Below are positions 1 through 8,936 of a DNA stretch of 64,000 nt, one piece after another. Made by a program: the position numbers and the translations under genes. Source of the stretch: Pseudomonas mandelii (GTDB taxonomy: Bacteria > Pseudomonadota > Gammaproteobacteria > Pseudomonadales > Pseudomonadaceae); assembly GCF_024138395.1 (NCBI RefSeq), contig NZ_JAMYDU010000012.1, forward strand, positions 1-64,000. The letters are read 5' to 3'. The notes beneath the pieces are model-generated. The model was not told the origin of the DNA. It was given only the letters and a program-made list of their open reading frames with translations, and did not search any database. The first letter of the stretch is position 1. Each line of letters begins with the position of its first letter.

Positions 1-86
1 ACTGCGTTTTGCGCCCGTATCCATTGCACCTTCCTGATAAGAAGTCAGAAGGTGTAAACCTTATTCAGGACGAGACATGATTCAAT

Positions 87-125
87 AAAAAGCCCGCCCG
101 GCAGTGATGCCGGGCGGGCTTTTTT
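87..125 (-). terminator. Rho-independent terminator after hppD
   Basis: A 13-bp GC-rich stem (AGCCCGCCCGGCA and its complement) with a four-base loop is flanked by A-runs and T-runs, so it can work in both directions. It lies just past the hppD stop codon. The first 86 bases of the window hold no gene I can support. Confidence 0.9.
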
Positions 126-139
126 CATCGTGTCATGGG

Positions 140-1216
140 TTAGTCAGTGGAGAGCACACCCCGACGAACCTGGTCACGTTCGATCGATTCGAACAGCGCC
201 TTGAAGTTGCCTTCGCCGAAGCCATCGTCGCCTTTACGCTGGATGAATTCGAAGAACACCGGGCCCATCAGGGTTTCCGAGAAGATCTGCAGCAGCAGAC
301 GCTTGTCGCCCGACTCAGACGAACCGTCCAGCAAAATGCCCCGTGCTTGCAGTTGATCGACCGGCTCGCCGTGGTTCGGCAAACGGCCTTCGAGCATTTC
401 GTAGTAGGTGTCTGGCGGTGGCGTCATGAAGCGCATGCCGATGCTTTTCAAGTGATCCCAGGTCTTGATCAGGTCATCGCTGAGGAAGGCCACATGCTGG
501 ATGCCCTCACCGTTGAACTGCATCAGGAACTCTTCGATCTGCCCGGCGCCCTTGGACGACTCTTCGTTCAGCGGGATACGGATCATGCCATCCGGGGCAG
601 TCATGGCCTTGGAAGTCAGGCCGGTGTATTCGCCCTTGATATCGAAGTAACGGATTTCACGGAAGTTGAACAGTTTCTCGTAGAAGTTGGCCCAGTAAGC
701 CATGCGACCGCGGTACACGTTGTGGGTCAGGTGATCGATGATCTTCAGGCCGGCCCCGACCGGGTTGCGGTCCACGCCTTCGATGAACACGAAGTCGATG
801 TCGTAGATCGAACTGCCTTCGCCAAAACGGTCGATCAGGTATAGCGGCGCGCCGCCGATGCCTTTGATCGCCGGCAAGTGCAGTTCCATCGGGCCGGTTT
901 CGATGTGGATCGGTTGGGCGCCGAGTTCCAGGGCACGCTTGTAGGCCTTTTGCGAATCCTTGACGCGGAACGCCATGCCGCACACCGACGGACCGTGCTC
1001 GGCCGCGAAGTACGACGCCACGCTGTTGGGTTCGTTGTTGAGGATCAGGTTGATCGCGCCCTGGCGATACAGGTGCACGTCTTTGGAACGGTGGGTCGCG
1101 ACCTTGCTGAAGCCCATGATCTCGAAGATCGGCTCCAGGGTGTTAGGGGTCGGCGATGCGAATTCGATGAACTCAAAGCCCATCAGGCCCATTGGGTTTT
1201 CGTATAAATCTGCCAT
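140..1216 (-). CDS. hppD: 4-hydroxyphenylpyruvate dioxygenase
   Basis: Converts 4-hydroxyphenylpyruvate to homogentisate in tyrosine catabolism; a cytosolic non-haem Fe(II) dioxygenase. The 358-residue length is normal for the Pseudomonas enzyme. The two-His/one-Glu iron site is visible as H162 (DHLTHNVYRG), H241 (GIQHVAF) and E323 (FFEFIQRKG), which is the known P. fluorescens numbering plus one for the initiator Met. The C-terminal helix sequence (GEGNFKALFESIE) is also typical. The ATG is preceded by GAGG at 7 nt. It is a single gene with its own terminator. No homogentisate-pathway gene is adjacent, so regulation cannot be inferred here. Confidence 0.97.
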   Translation of the reverse strand: MADLYENPMGLMGFEFIEFASPTPNTLEPIFEIMGFSKVATHRSKDVHLYRQGAINLILNNEPNSVASYFAAEHGPSVCGMAFRVKDSQKAYKRALELGAQPIHIETGPMELHLPAIKGIGGAPLYLIDRFGEGSSIYDIDFVFIEGVDRNPVGAGLKIIDHLTHNVYRGRMAYWANFYEKLFNFREIRYFDIKGEYTGLTSKAMTAPDGMIRIPLNEESSKGAGQIEEFLMQFNGEGIQHVAFLSDDLIKTWDHLKSIGMRFMTPPPDTYYEMLEGRLPNHGEPVDQLQARGILLDGSSESGDKRLLLQIFSETLMGPVFFEFIQRKGDDGFGEGNFKALFESIERDQVRRGVLSTD

Positions 1217-1462
1217 TTTGGCGCCTCATCATTTCTTATCAATTAACGGATCGTTAGTTGCTAGCAATGCTGAGACCGGCGGGTGGCGCGCAGGAGATGC
1301 CCCGCACGCTGCGGGCGAGGAAATCACCGTAGATCAATTGAAACCCAAATATCTTCATTGTCGACCCAAGGCTATTACGGGCGAGGCTTCTGCTGCCAGA
1401 AGACGATTATTCTTATATGCGTAACCCGATTCTACACAGCGTAAATCAGTTGTCCATCCTTC

Positions 1463-2410
1463 TTATAAAATCCCCCTTTTCGCAGCCTGTGCAAGCGGTT
1501 TGTTGCACAGAAAAATCCCCGCCAGGATCAGCCCCCCGCCCAGACACATCACCAGGGTCAATTGCTCGCCCAGCAACAACGCGCCAAACAGGACGGCGGT
1601 CAGCGGGTTCAAGGCAATGAACACACCCGAACGCGTCGCACCGATTTTGCGGATACCGTCGTAATAACCAATATAGGCCAATGCCGAACCCAGCACGCCC
1701 AGGTACATCAGGCTCAACCATTGTTGCGTGCCCAGTTCGGCCAGCGCCGCGACACTCAGCTCACCCCGCACAGCACTGGTCACCCAGAGCATCAGCGTGC
1801 CCAGCAAAATTGAGTACGTCACCGTCTGCACCGGCCCCAGCGTTTGATTCAGGCCTTTAGAGAACAACGAATAAATGCCCCAGCCGAGCACACAGCCGAA
1901 GATCAACAGATCGCCGATCCAGGCATCCGTACCACCGGCCAGCAACTGCGGATTACCACTGACGATCACCAGACTGGCGCCGGCAATGCAGATCGCGATA
2001 CCGGCCACTTTCGCCCCGCTCAGTCGCTCCTTGAACAATAGCCACGATGCCAGACCGATCACCGCCGGATTCAACGCCACGATCAAGGACGCCCGTGACG
2101 CGTTGATGTAATGCAGCCCATAAAAGAAGCACAGGTTGTAGAAGAAGATCCCGAAAAAACCCAGCAGCGTCAGTTGCAGCCATTGCCGAGGGCTGGGCCG
2201 CGCCAAAGGCACCCGCGCCAGCAACAGAAACAGCAGCAACGCCACGCTCGCCAGTAAGAACCGCATACTCGCGGCCAATAACGGACTGAGGCTGTCGGCC
2301 AGAAATCGCCCGGCAACGAACGTCCCGCCCCAGATCATGGTGACCGCTGCCAGTTTCAGATAAACCGGTACATCCGAAGAATTCGCCAAGGTCTGCCCAC
2401 ACGTCGTCAT
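1463..2410 (-). CDS. DMT-superfamily (EamA) transporter
   Basis: Inner-membrane protein of 315 residues with about ten hydrophobic segments in two repeated halves, the layout of EamA/RhaT-like drug/metabolite exporters. The family exports metabolites or amino acids, but the substrate cannot be read from the sequence. GGAG lies 4 nt before the ATG. It is divergent from the LysR gene at 2699, with 288 bp between, so that regulator may control it; this is inferred from the arrangement only. The 246 bp between it and hppD hold no further gene that I can support. Confidence 0.9.
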   Translation of the reverse strand: MTTCGQTLANSSDVPVYLKLAAVTMIWGGTFVAGRFLADSLSPLLAASMRFLLASVALLLFLLLARVPLARPSPRQWLQLTLLGFFGIFFYNLCFFYGLHYINASRASLIVALNPAVIGLASWLLFKERLSGAKVAGIAICIAGASLVIVSGNPQLLAGGTDAWIGDLLIFGCVLGWGIYSLFSKGLNQTLGPVQTVTYSILLGTLMLWVTSAVRGELSVAALAELGTQQWLSLMYLGVLGSALAYIGYYDGIRKIGATRSGVFIALNPLTAVLFGALLLGEQLTLVMCLGGGLILAGIFLCNKPLAQAAKRGIL

Positions 2411-2485
2411 AAGTCTCCACCATCAGAAATCGGGCACATTGCGTAATGCCGGTCAGTAAGCCATTTCAGCCCATAGCGCACTTCG

Positions 2486-2625
2486 TGTAGCAGCTGCCGA
2501 GCCCGCGAGGCTGCGTTCGGCTGCGCAGCAGTCGTGAATCCGGCTGACGCGGTCTGCCTGATATACCGCAACCTTCGGTTTTACGATTGCTGCGCAATCG
2601 AACGCAGGCTTCGCCAGGTGCTACA
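2486..2625. repeat. Extragenic inverted repeat (long REP-like pair)
   Basis: Two imperfect inverted arms of about 45 bp (both contain the GTAGCAGCTG.../...CGAACGCAGGC pattern) are separated by about 50 bp in the divergent DMT/LysR intergenic region. The same element recurs at 21282-21419 in a nearly perfect form, showing a dispersed Pseudomonas extragenic element rather than a private operator. Confidence 0.75.
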
Positions 2626-2698
2626 GATTGCGACTGGCATAGGGCACATGGCGTATCATTCGACTAATGCCCGATCATCGTAAAATGAGTAAACACTC

Positions 2699-3571
2699 AT
2701 GACCCTGACTCAACTCGAGATTTTCTCGCTGGTGGCCGAACTGCGTGGCTTCACGGCAGCGGCTAATCGTCTGGAAATTTCCCAATCCGCGGTGTCCCAT
2801 GCGCTCAAGTCGCTAGAACAGGAATTGGGCGTCGAACTGCTGCGCCGGCATCAGTCGCAGGTCGAGTTGAGTGACATCGGCCAGCAGCTATTACTGCGCG
2901 CTCGGGCGATGCTTGGGCTCGCCAACACGTTGCGCCAGGAAGCGGCGGATGCTCGCGGAATGAAACGCGGCACCCTGCGCATCGGCTCGTTCGGCCCTAC
3001 CTCATCGATCAAATTGCTGCCGAGGATCCTGCAGCATTACCGCGCCGCACACCCGGGTATCGAGGTTCACATCGACGAAGGGCCGGATCGCCAAGTGATT
3101 CAATGGCTGGAAGAGCGACGTATCGATATCGGCTTCGTGGTGTTACCCCAGGAACGTTTCGACACTTTCAGGCTGATCGAGGACCAGATGGTCGCGCTAC
3201 TACCTGCCGACCATGCGCTGGCCGGTCGCGACAGTTTGAGCTTGAACGATTTGTGTCACGACCCTTTTGTGCTGACCGAAGCCGGCTCTTCGGAACTGGT
3301 GTCGCGCTTATTCAATGCGGCGCGGTTGACGCCGAACATCCGCTATCGCTGCTCGCAATTGATCAGCACGCTGGACACCGTCGGCCGTGGCGATGCCCTG
3401 ACCGTTGTCGCCGAAGGTTCTTTGCCTGACGACAACGACAACCGCTACGTGAAAAAACCGCTGTTACCACCGATCAGCCGCCAGGTCGGGTTGGCGGTGC
3501 TCGATCAGCGTCAGTCATCACCTGCGACGCTGGCCTTTATCAAACTGGCTTCGAGCCTGAATGATCATTGA
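2699..3571 (+). CDS. LysR-family transcriptional regulator
   Basis: 290 residues. The N-terminal winged HTH (about residues 1-60, with FTAAANRLEISQSAVSHALKSLE) is followed by a linker helix and a periplasmic-binding-like effector domain starting around residue 90 (LRIGSFGPTSS). Family members bind a promoter as tetramers and respond to a small molecule. It is divergent from the DMT exporter, the most likely target. No clear Shine-Dalgarno is visible before the ATG. The effector is unknown. Confidence 0.93.
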   Translation: MTLTQLEIFSLVAELRGFTAAANRLEISQSAVSHALKSLEQELGVELLRRHQSQVELSDIGQQLLLRARAMLGLANTLRQEAADARGMKRGTLRIGSFGPTSSIKLLPRILQHYRAAHPGIEVHIDEGPDRQVIQWLEERRIDIGFVVLPQERFDTFRLIEDQMVALLPADHALAGRDSLSLNDLCHDPFVLTEAGSSELVSRLFNAARLTPNIRYRCSQLISTLDTVGRGDALTVVAEGSLPDDNDNRYVKKPLLPPISRQVGLAVLDQRQSSPATLAFIKLASSLNDH

Positions 3572-3622
3572 ACGGCATAAGTGCTGTCGGCCAACTATCA
3601 TGGCTGAACTCTTCTGGTCGCG

Positions 3623-5170
3623 ATGGATTTGCGAATGCCACTAAACGTCAAAAGCCGCCGTAAACGTGGCACCCGGATCGCTGTGACTGTTTTGAGCGGG
3701 TTGCTCCCGGTGTTGCTGGGGGGCGCCATTCTCTATCTGCAGGCTGAACGTACGCTCAAGCAAAGTACCGAACTGACTGGCGAAGAAGCCGTTCGCCAAT
3801 TCGAGCTGATGCTCGACAACACCGCGCAAGCCGCACAAGAGCTATTGCCGCTGGCCGGCCAGAACTGCAACGACGTCAAACTGGCCCTGCGCGAACAAGT
3901 CACCCGCCGACCCTTCGTGCGCTCGACCAATCTTGTATGGAATACCAACCTCTATTGCAGTTCGTTGTTCGGTGAATATCAGGAAAAGATCAATCCCGGC
4001 GATTACACCCAAGGCAAGCTTTGGCTCATGAACGGCAACCCGGTCACGCCCAATACCGCGTTGTTGGTGTATCGGCTGAGCGAAGGAAACCAGGGCGCCC
4101 TGACCACGCTGGACGGTTATCACCTGAGCAACGTGCTGCGCCTGATCGGTCGCAAAACATTATTGTTGCTGCAAGTCGGCCCTCACTGGTTGTCGGCCGA
4201 CGGCAAGGTCCACGAGGATGCCCTGCCCGCCTTGCCCGTGGCGCAAAATACCCTGACCTCCTCGCGTTATGCCTTTACCGTGGCCGCCGGTTTCCCTGAA
4301 GGAGAAACCTGGCGTTACATGCGCAGTGAATATCCGCCGCTGTTCAGTCTGTTGATGTTCTTCGGTGTGGTGTCTGGCTCGATCGGGCATGTCCTGCAGA
4401 AGCGCTCGATGTCGCCCAGCCGTGAAATGCAGCGGGCGTTGGAGGCAGCAGAGTTCATTCCTTACTTTCAGCCCGTGGTGCATGGCGACAATAAGCAGTG
4501 GTCTGGCGCCGAAGTATTGATGCGTTGGCAACATCCCAAGGAAGGACTCGTGCGCCCGGATCTGTTCATCCCGTTTGCCGAACATTCCGGGCTGATCGTG
4601 CCGATGACTCGCTCCTTGATGCGACAGACCTGCGCACTGCTGGCCCCCTTGTCGGCGTCGTTTGACGGCCCGTTTCACATCGGTATCAACATCACCGCCA
4701 GTCACTGCCGGGATCTGGAGCTGGTCGAGGATTGCCGCGAATTCCTCAGCGCTTTCGCCCCGGGCAGCATCAACCTGGTGCTGGAGCTGACCGAACGCGA
4801 ACTCATCGAGCCGACAGCCATCACCTTGCAATTGTTCGAGCAGCTTCACGGGTTGGGCGTGATGATTGCGATTGATGACTTCGGCACCGGCCATTCAAGC
4901 CTGGGTTATTTGCGTCAGTTCAATGTGGACTTCCTGAAAATCGATCAGAGCTTTGTCGCCATGATCGGTGTCGACGCCCTCTCCCGGCACATTCTGGACA
5001 GCATCATCGAACTCTCGGCCAAACTCGATCTGGGTATCGTCGCCGAAGGCGTGGAAACCGTAGAACAAAGTGACTATCTGACCGCTCACGGCGTGAACTT
5101 CCTGCAAGGTTATCTGTTTGGCCGGCCGATGCCCGGCGCAGACTTCATTAGAGCATTAAGTGGTCATTAA
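3623..5170 (+). CDS. CSS-motif EAL-domain cyclic-di-GMP phosphodiesterase
   Basis: 515-residue inner-membrane enzyme predicted to hydrolyse cyclic di-GMP. TM1 is at about 20-40, then a periplasmic domain with a CSS motif at residues 112-114 and a second Cys at 82, TM2 at about 239-258, and an EAL domain from about 265. In characterised CSS-EAL proteins the periplasmic cysteines form a redox-sensitive disulfide that restrains the enzyme. The catalytic set looks complete: EVL (E297), N in NITASHC, E in LELTERE, DDFGTGHSS, K in FLKIDQ, E in AEGVET and QGYLFGRPM. EAL reads EVL, which is tolerated in active members. It stands alone, with no diguanylate cyclase beside it. Confidence 0.92.
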   Translation: MDLRMPLNVKSRRKRGTRIAVTVLSGLLPVLLGGAILYLQAERTLKQSTELTGEEAVRQFELMLDNTAQAAQELLPLAGQNCNDVKLALREQVTRRPFVRSTNLVWNTNLYCSSLFGEYQEKINPGDYTQGKLWLMNGNPVTPNTALLVYRLSEGNQGALTTLDGYHLSNVLRLIGRKTLLLLQVGPHWLSADGKVHEDALPALPVAQNTLTSSRYAFTVAAGFPEGETWRYMRSEYPPLFSLLMFFGVVSGSIGHVLQKRSMSPSREMQRALEAAEFIPYFQPVVHGDNKQWSGAEVLMRWQHPKEGLVRPDLFIPFAEHSGLIVPMTRSLMRQTCALLAPLSASFDGPFHIGINITASHCRDLELVEDCREFLSAFAPGSINLVLELTERELIEPTAITLQLFEQLHGLGVMIAIDDFGTGHSSLGYLRQFNVDFLKIDQSFVAMIGVDALSRHILDSIIELSAKLDLGIVAEGVETVEQSDYLTAHGVNFLQGYLFGRPMPGADFIRALSGH

Positions 5171-5403
5171 CTAACCATTTTAAGCGTTGAGATCATGATG
5201 ATACGCACCAAATTGCATCAAAAGACTACTCTTGTTACATGAAGAAAAAGTCAGGATTTACTCTTGGCCAATTAACTACTACAATTTTTCATACCTGTGC
5301 AGAACTGTCAGGTGAGCCATTATCACCGAGTCGCTTCAAGGCTCTTGGCTTATAGCTTTGTTTGCGGTTGGTATCAGCCAAACACACTATTGGAGTAAAG
5401 ATA

Positions 5404-5769
5404 TTGTCCAGACTCGCTGAATTCCGTGCAGCTGAAAAGGCCCTTCAAGAACAGCTCAAGCAGTTGGAATCGCTGAAGAACGATGCCGGGCTCAAAAAAG
5501 AAATCGAGTTCGAAGAAAAGCTCCAGGGACTGATGAAAACCTACGGCAAGAGCTTGCGCGACATCATCGCCATCCTCGATCCAAACCCGGCGAAATCCGG
5601 CCTGCAGCAGGCAGCAGCGCCTAAAACCCGCCGCGCTCGCGTGGTCAAGGTGTATCAGAACCCACACACCGGTGAACTGATTGAAACCAAGGGCGGCAAC
5701 CACCGCGGCCTGAAAGCCTGGAAGGAACAATACGGTGCCGCCACCGTGGATTCCTGGCTGCGTGGCTAA
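5404..5769 (+). CDS. mvaU: MvaU/MvaT-type H-NS-like xenogeneic silencer
   Basis: 121 residues if translation starts at TTG 5404. The protein then begins MSRLAEFRAAEKALQEQ, matching the MvaU N-terminus, with GGAG 8 nt upstream. An ATG further upstream would add an unlikely N-terminal tail. The N-terminal half is a coiled-coil oligomerisation region (to about residue 60). The C-terminal half carries the DNA-binding motif (NPHTGELIETKGGNHRGLKAWKEQYG) typical of MvaT/MvaU. The family silences AT-rich acquired DNA, which is relevant to the AT-rich part of the island at 36-39 kb. The symbol rests on similarity, and an MvaT paralogue name is possible. Confidence 0.88.
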   Translation: MSRLAEFRAAEKALQEQLKQLESLKNDAGLKKEIEFEEKLQGLMKTYGKSLRDIIAILDPNPAKSGLQQAAAPKTRRARVVKVYQNPHTGELIETKGGNHRGLKAWKEQYGAATVDSWLRG

Positions 5770-5783
5770 GCGCTCGCGGTCAT

Positions 5784-5813
5784 AAAAAAAGCCCTGCCAA
5801 TGCAGGGCTTTTT
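5784..5813 (+). terminator. Rho-independent terminator after mvaU
   Basis: A GCCCTGC stem, three-base loop and the complementary stem are flanked by an A-run and a T-run, 14 bp after the mvaU stop codon. Confidence 0.88.
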
Positions 5814-5944
5814 CATGGACAGCGTCTAAATGCAACGATAGTCGCCGATCAACTCGTTACATGCCGATGAACTTTATGCTTAATCCCTTTGGCTATCTAA
5901 AAAAAGCCGAACCCGCTGAAATGTACTGATACGTAAACCTCAAA

Positions 5945-6469
5945 CTAAAGTTTCAAGCTGTTTCGAGCCGCCGCTATGTCGTCCTGACTTGCCTTATAAA
6001 GGTCTGCCTGCCCCGCATAGGAAAGAACATAGGCCTTATCGGCGTCTACCGCAGCGACCAATGTTTGAGACAGCACATGTCGACCGTTCTGCGTAATCGT
6101 GCAGGTTGTTTCCAACGCCGATAGCCGGCCCAAGGTAGTCGGGTGAATTTTAGTGCAAACGCTCTGATACCCACTCTGAAAAAAGTCCTTTTGCACCGAC
6201 TTGCGCATTTCCAGCAACACGCCTTCCAGATTCACCTGATGACCGGTTTCCACTGGCGTCATGGTCAACTCCATCACCATCACCGGCGTACCGTCCTGAT
6301 CGTTTTTTACCGCGCGTTGCCGGGATACCTGTGGTTTGGTCTCGTCTTGCGGAACGGCCTCGACGGTCCATCCATTTGGCCAGGTCACGACCGGAGCCTC
6401 TGCATAAGCGTGGGTAACACCTGAAAGCAGACACATCAGGACGAACATCGATTGACAGAATCGGGTCAT
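5945..6469 (-). CDS. Exported DUF4946-like hypothetical protein
   Basis: About 174 residues with a clear Sec signal peptide (hydrophobic core followed by THAYAEA). The mature protein has two Cys residues (in VCTKIH and TTCTIT) that could form a disulfide in the periplasm. It resembles the Pseudomonas DUF4946 family, whose role is unknown. The start is uncertain: a GTG 12 nt upstream is possible, and neither has a strong ribosome binding site. It stands alone between mvaU and gloA. Confidence 0.75.
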   Translation of the reverse strand: MTRFCQSMFVLMCLLSGVTHAYAEAPVVTWPNGWTVEAVPQDETKPQVSRQRAVKNDQDGTPVMVMELTMTPVETGHQVNLEGVLLEMRKSVQKDFFQSGYQSVCTKIHPTTLGRLSALETTCTITQNGRHVLSQTLVAAVDADKAYVLSYAGQADLYKASQDDIAAARNSLKL

Positions 6470-6611
6470 TGCAATGAACACTCACGAATTGAGCCGTAAA
6501 GTCTGAGGCTCAGCCGGCTGCCAGGCAAGCGTGCGGTTTTGGTTTGGCGATGCTGGGGCCCTTGCGTATCATTGAGAGCATTCTTAGCCCCACTTATTTT
6601 ACGGAGGGCCC

Positions 6612-7133
6612 ATGAGCCTGCACGAACTCAATACCTTTCCCGGTGTGACCGCCCAACCCGACACCGCCACCCAGAAGTTCGTTTTCAACCACACGATGCT
6701 GCGGGTCAAGGACATCACCCAGTCGCTGGATTTCTACACCCGTGTCCTGGGTTTCTCGCTGGTGGAAAAGCGCGATTTTCCTGAAGCCGAGTTCAGCCTG
6801 TATTTCCTGGCCCTGGTGGATAAAAACCAGATCCCGGCCGATGCCGCCGCGCGCACCGAGTGGATGAAATCGATCCCTGGTATTCTCGAACTGACCCACA
6901 ACCACGGCACCGAGAACGACGCGGATTTCGCCTATCACAATGGCAACACTGACCCACGCGGCTTCGGCCATATCTGCATTTCGGTGCCGGACATTCGTGC
7001 CGCGTGCGAGCGCTTCGAAGCGCTGGGCTGCGATTTCCAGAAACGCCTGAACGACGGTCGCATGAAGAGCCTGGCCTTCATCAAGGACCCGGATGGTTAC
7101 TGGGTCGAGATCATTCAGCCGGCGCCAATGTAA
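6612..7133 (+). CDS. gloA: Lactoylglutathione lyase (glyoxalase I)
   Basis: Isomerises the methylglyoxal-glutathione hemithioacetal to S-lactoylglutathione in methylglyoxal detoxification. 173 residues, two VOC modules. Metal ligands are visible as H27, E93, H120 and E166 (FNHTML, ILELTHNHG, GFGHICI, YWVEIIQP). The length and the loop before the second module match the longer, eukaryote-like, zinc-type glyoxalase I found in pseudomonads beside the short Ni-type enzymes. The leader carries GGAGG just before the ATG. Confidence 0.95.
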   Translation: MSLHELNTFPGVTAQPDTATQKFVFNHTMLRVKDITQSLDFYTRVLGFSLVEKRDFPEAEFSLYFLALVDKNQIPADAAARTEWMKSIPGILELTHNHGTENDADFAYHNGNTDPRGFGHICISVPDIRAACERFEALGCDFQKRLNDGRMKSLAFIKDPDGYWVEIIQPAPM

Positions 7134-7148
7134 GCCCCACCGCAGAAC

Positions 7149-7181
7149 TGATCGTTCCCACGCAGAGCGTGGGAACGATCA
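7149..7181. repeat. Perfect 15-3-15 inverted repeat
   Basis: Arms TGATCGTTCCCACGC and GCGTGGGAACGATCA surround the loop AGA directly after gloA. The GTTCCCACGC core is a common dispersed palindrome in Pseudomonas genomes. It may also shield the mRNA 3' end. Confidence 0.8.
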
Positions 7182-7186
7182 GACAC

Positions 7187-7219
7187 AAAAAACCCCATGA
7201 TCGCTCATGGGGTTTTGTG
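7187..7219. terminator. Bidirectional terminator between gloA and ahpF
   Basis: A 12-bp stem (AAAACCCCATGA and its complement) with loop TCGC is flanked by A-runs and T-runs. It sits between two convergent genes and can serve both. Confidence 0.88.
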
Positions 7220-7235
7220 TTTTCAGCGTCGGCGT

Positions 7236-8798
7236 TTATGCCGGTGCCGAGGTGCGGATCAGGTGATCGAATGCGCTCAGGGAAGCCTTGGCGCCCTCGC
7301 CCACCGCAATCACGATCTGCTTGTACGGCACGGTGGTCACGTCACCGGCCGCGAACACGCCGGGCATCGACGTTTCACCACGAGCATCGACGATGATCTC
7401 GCCGCGCTGCGACAGCTCGATGGTGCCTTTGAGCCAATCGGTGTTAGGCAACAGACCGATCTGCACGAAGATCCCTTCCAGCTCGACCGTGCGCAACTCG
7501 TCCGACTGGCGATCCTTGTAGCGCAGGCCGTTGACCTTTTGGCCATCGCCAGTCACTTCAGTGGTTTGCGCACTGGTGATCACGGTAACGTTCGGCAGGC
7601 TGTGCAACTTGCGTTGCAACACCGCATCGGCGCGCAGTTGTACGTCGAACTCCAGCAGGGTCACGTGAGACACGATACCGGCCAGGTCGATGGCCGCTTC
7701 GACGCCGGAGTTACCGCCGCCGATCACCGCCACACGCTTGCCTTTGAACAGCGGACCGTCACAGTGCGGGCAGTACGCCACGCCCTTGTTGCGGTATTGC
7801 TGCTCACCGGGAACGTTCATTTCACGCCACCGGGCACCGGTCGCCAAAATCACGGTTTTGGCTTTCAAGGACGCGCCGCTGGCGAAATGAATTTCGTGCA
7901 GCTCGCCATTTTTGCCCGGCACCAGCTTGTCGGCGCGTTGCAGGTTCATGATGTCCACGTCGTACTGCTTGACGTGTTCTTCCAGCGCCACAGCCAGTTT
8001 CGGCCCTTCGGTTTCCTGCACCGAAATGAAGTTCTCGATGGCCATGGTGTCGAGCACTTGACCACCAAAACGTTCGGCCGCCACACCGGTGCGAATGCCT
8101 TTACGAGCAGCGTAGATCGCCGCCGAAGCTCCGGCCGGGCCACCGCCGACGACCAGTACATCAAAAGCTTCTTTGGCGCTGATTTTCTCGGCCTGGCGCT
8201 CGATGCCACTGGTGTCGATCTTGGCGAGCATCTCTTCCAGGCCCATGCGGCCTTGGCCGAAGTTGACGCCATTCAGGTAGATGCTTGGGACGGCCATGAT
8301 CTGGCGCTCGTCGACTTCAGCCTGAAACAGCGCGCCGTCGATGGCGACGTGGCGGATGTTCGGGTTCAGCACAGCCATCAGGTTCAATGCCTGGACCACG
8401 TCCGGGCAGTTCTGGCAGGACAGCGAGAAGTAAGTCTCGAAGTTGAACTCGCCTTTGAGCGAGCGGATCTGTTCGATCACCTCAACGCTGGCCTTCGAGG
8501 GGTGACCACCAACTTGCAGCAGGGCCAGCACCAAGGACGTGAATTCGTGGCCCATCGGGATACCGGCGAAACGCAGGCTGATATCGGCCCCTGGGCGGTT
8601 GATCGAGAACGATGGTTTACGCGCATCGTTACCGTTATCGAGCAACGTAATCTGGGTGGAAAGACTGGCAACGTCTTTGAGTAATGCGAGCATTTCCTGG
8701 GATTTCGCACCGTCGTCGAGGGAGGCAACGATCTCGATCGGCTGGGTGACCCGTTCCAGGTACGATTTCAACTGGGCTTTAAGATTGGCGTCCAACAT
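7236..8798 (-). CDS. ahpF: Alkyl hydroperoxide reductase subunit F
   Basis: FAD/NADH disulfide reductase that recharges AhpC. 520 residues. The N-terminal tandem thioredoxin-like domain (about 1-200) has the CQNC redox motif. FAD- and NAD-binding domains follow, with GGGPAGASAAIYAARKG, the CPHC active disulfide and a C-terminal AAGDVTTVPYKQI. It lies downstream of ahpC on the same strand, but a terminator stands between them, so ahpF is expected to be transcribed less than ahpC or from its own promoter. Confidence 0.97.
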   Translation of the reverse strand: MLDANLKAQLKSYLERVTQPIEIVASLDDGAKSQEMLALLKDVASLSTQITLLDNGNDARKPSFSINRPGADISLRFAGIPMGHEFTSLVLALLQVGGHPSKASVEVIEQIRSLKGEFNFETYFSLSCQNCPDVVQALNLMAVLNPNIRHVAIDGALFQAEVDERQIMAVPSIYLNGVNFGQGRMGLEEMLAKIDTSGIERQAEKISAKEAFDVLVVGGGPAGASAAIYAARKGIRTGVAAERFGGQVLDTMAIENFISVQETEGPKLAVALEEHVKQYDVDIMNLQRADKLVPGKNGELHEIHFASGASLKAKTVILATGARWREMNVPGEQQYRNKGVAYCPHCDGPLFKGKRVAVIGGGNSGVEAAIDLAGIVSHVTLLEFDVQLRADAVLQRKLHSLPNVTVITSAQTTEVTGDGQKVNGLRYKDRQSDELRTVELEGIFVQIGLLPNTDWLKGTIELSQRGEIIVDARGETSMPGVFAAGDVTTVPYKQIVIAVGEGAKASLSAFDHLIRTSAPA

Positions 8799-8845
8799 AC
8801 GGGCGATTTCCTTGATGCTGTTTCATAGAGAGCAGACATAAAAAA

Positions 8846-8874
8846 ACGCCCGAGCGAATCTCGCCCGGGCGTTT
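8846..8874 (-). terminator. Terminator between ahpC and ahpF
   Basis: AACGCCCG...CGGGCGTT forms a 13-bp stem with one mismatch, flanked by an A-run and T-run. Its position just after ahpC suggests partial termination before ahpF. Confidence 0.8.
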
Positions 8875-8936
8875 TGGGGGCGGTGCAGCTTACTTAGGAG
8901 GTGCGGAGTGCCGCCCTGATGAAGCGCGTCACAGAC

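Noticed and set aside
7197..8684. Long plus-strand ORF opposite ahpF
   Set aside because: Antisense shadow of ahpF, caused by GC-biased codon use; no family features.
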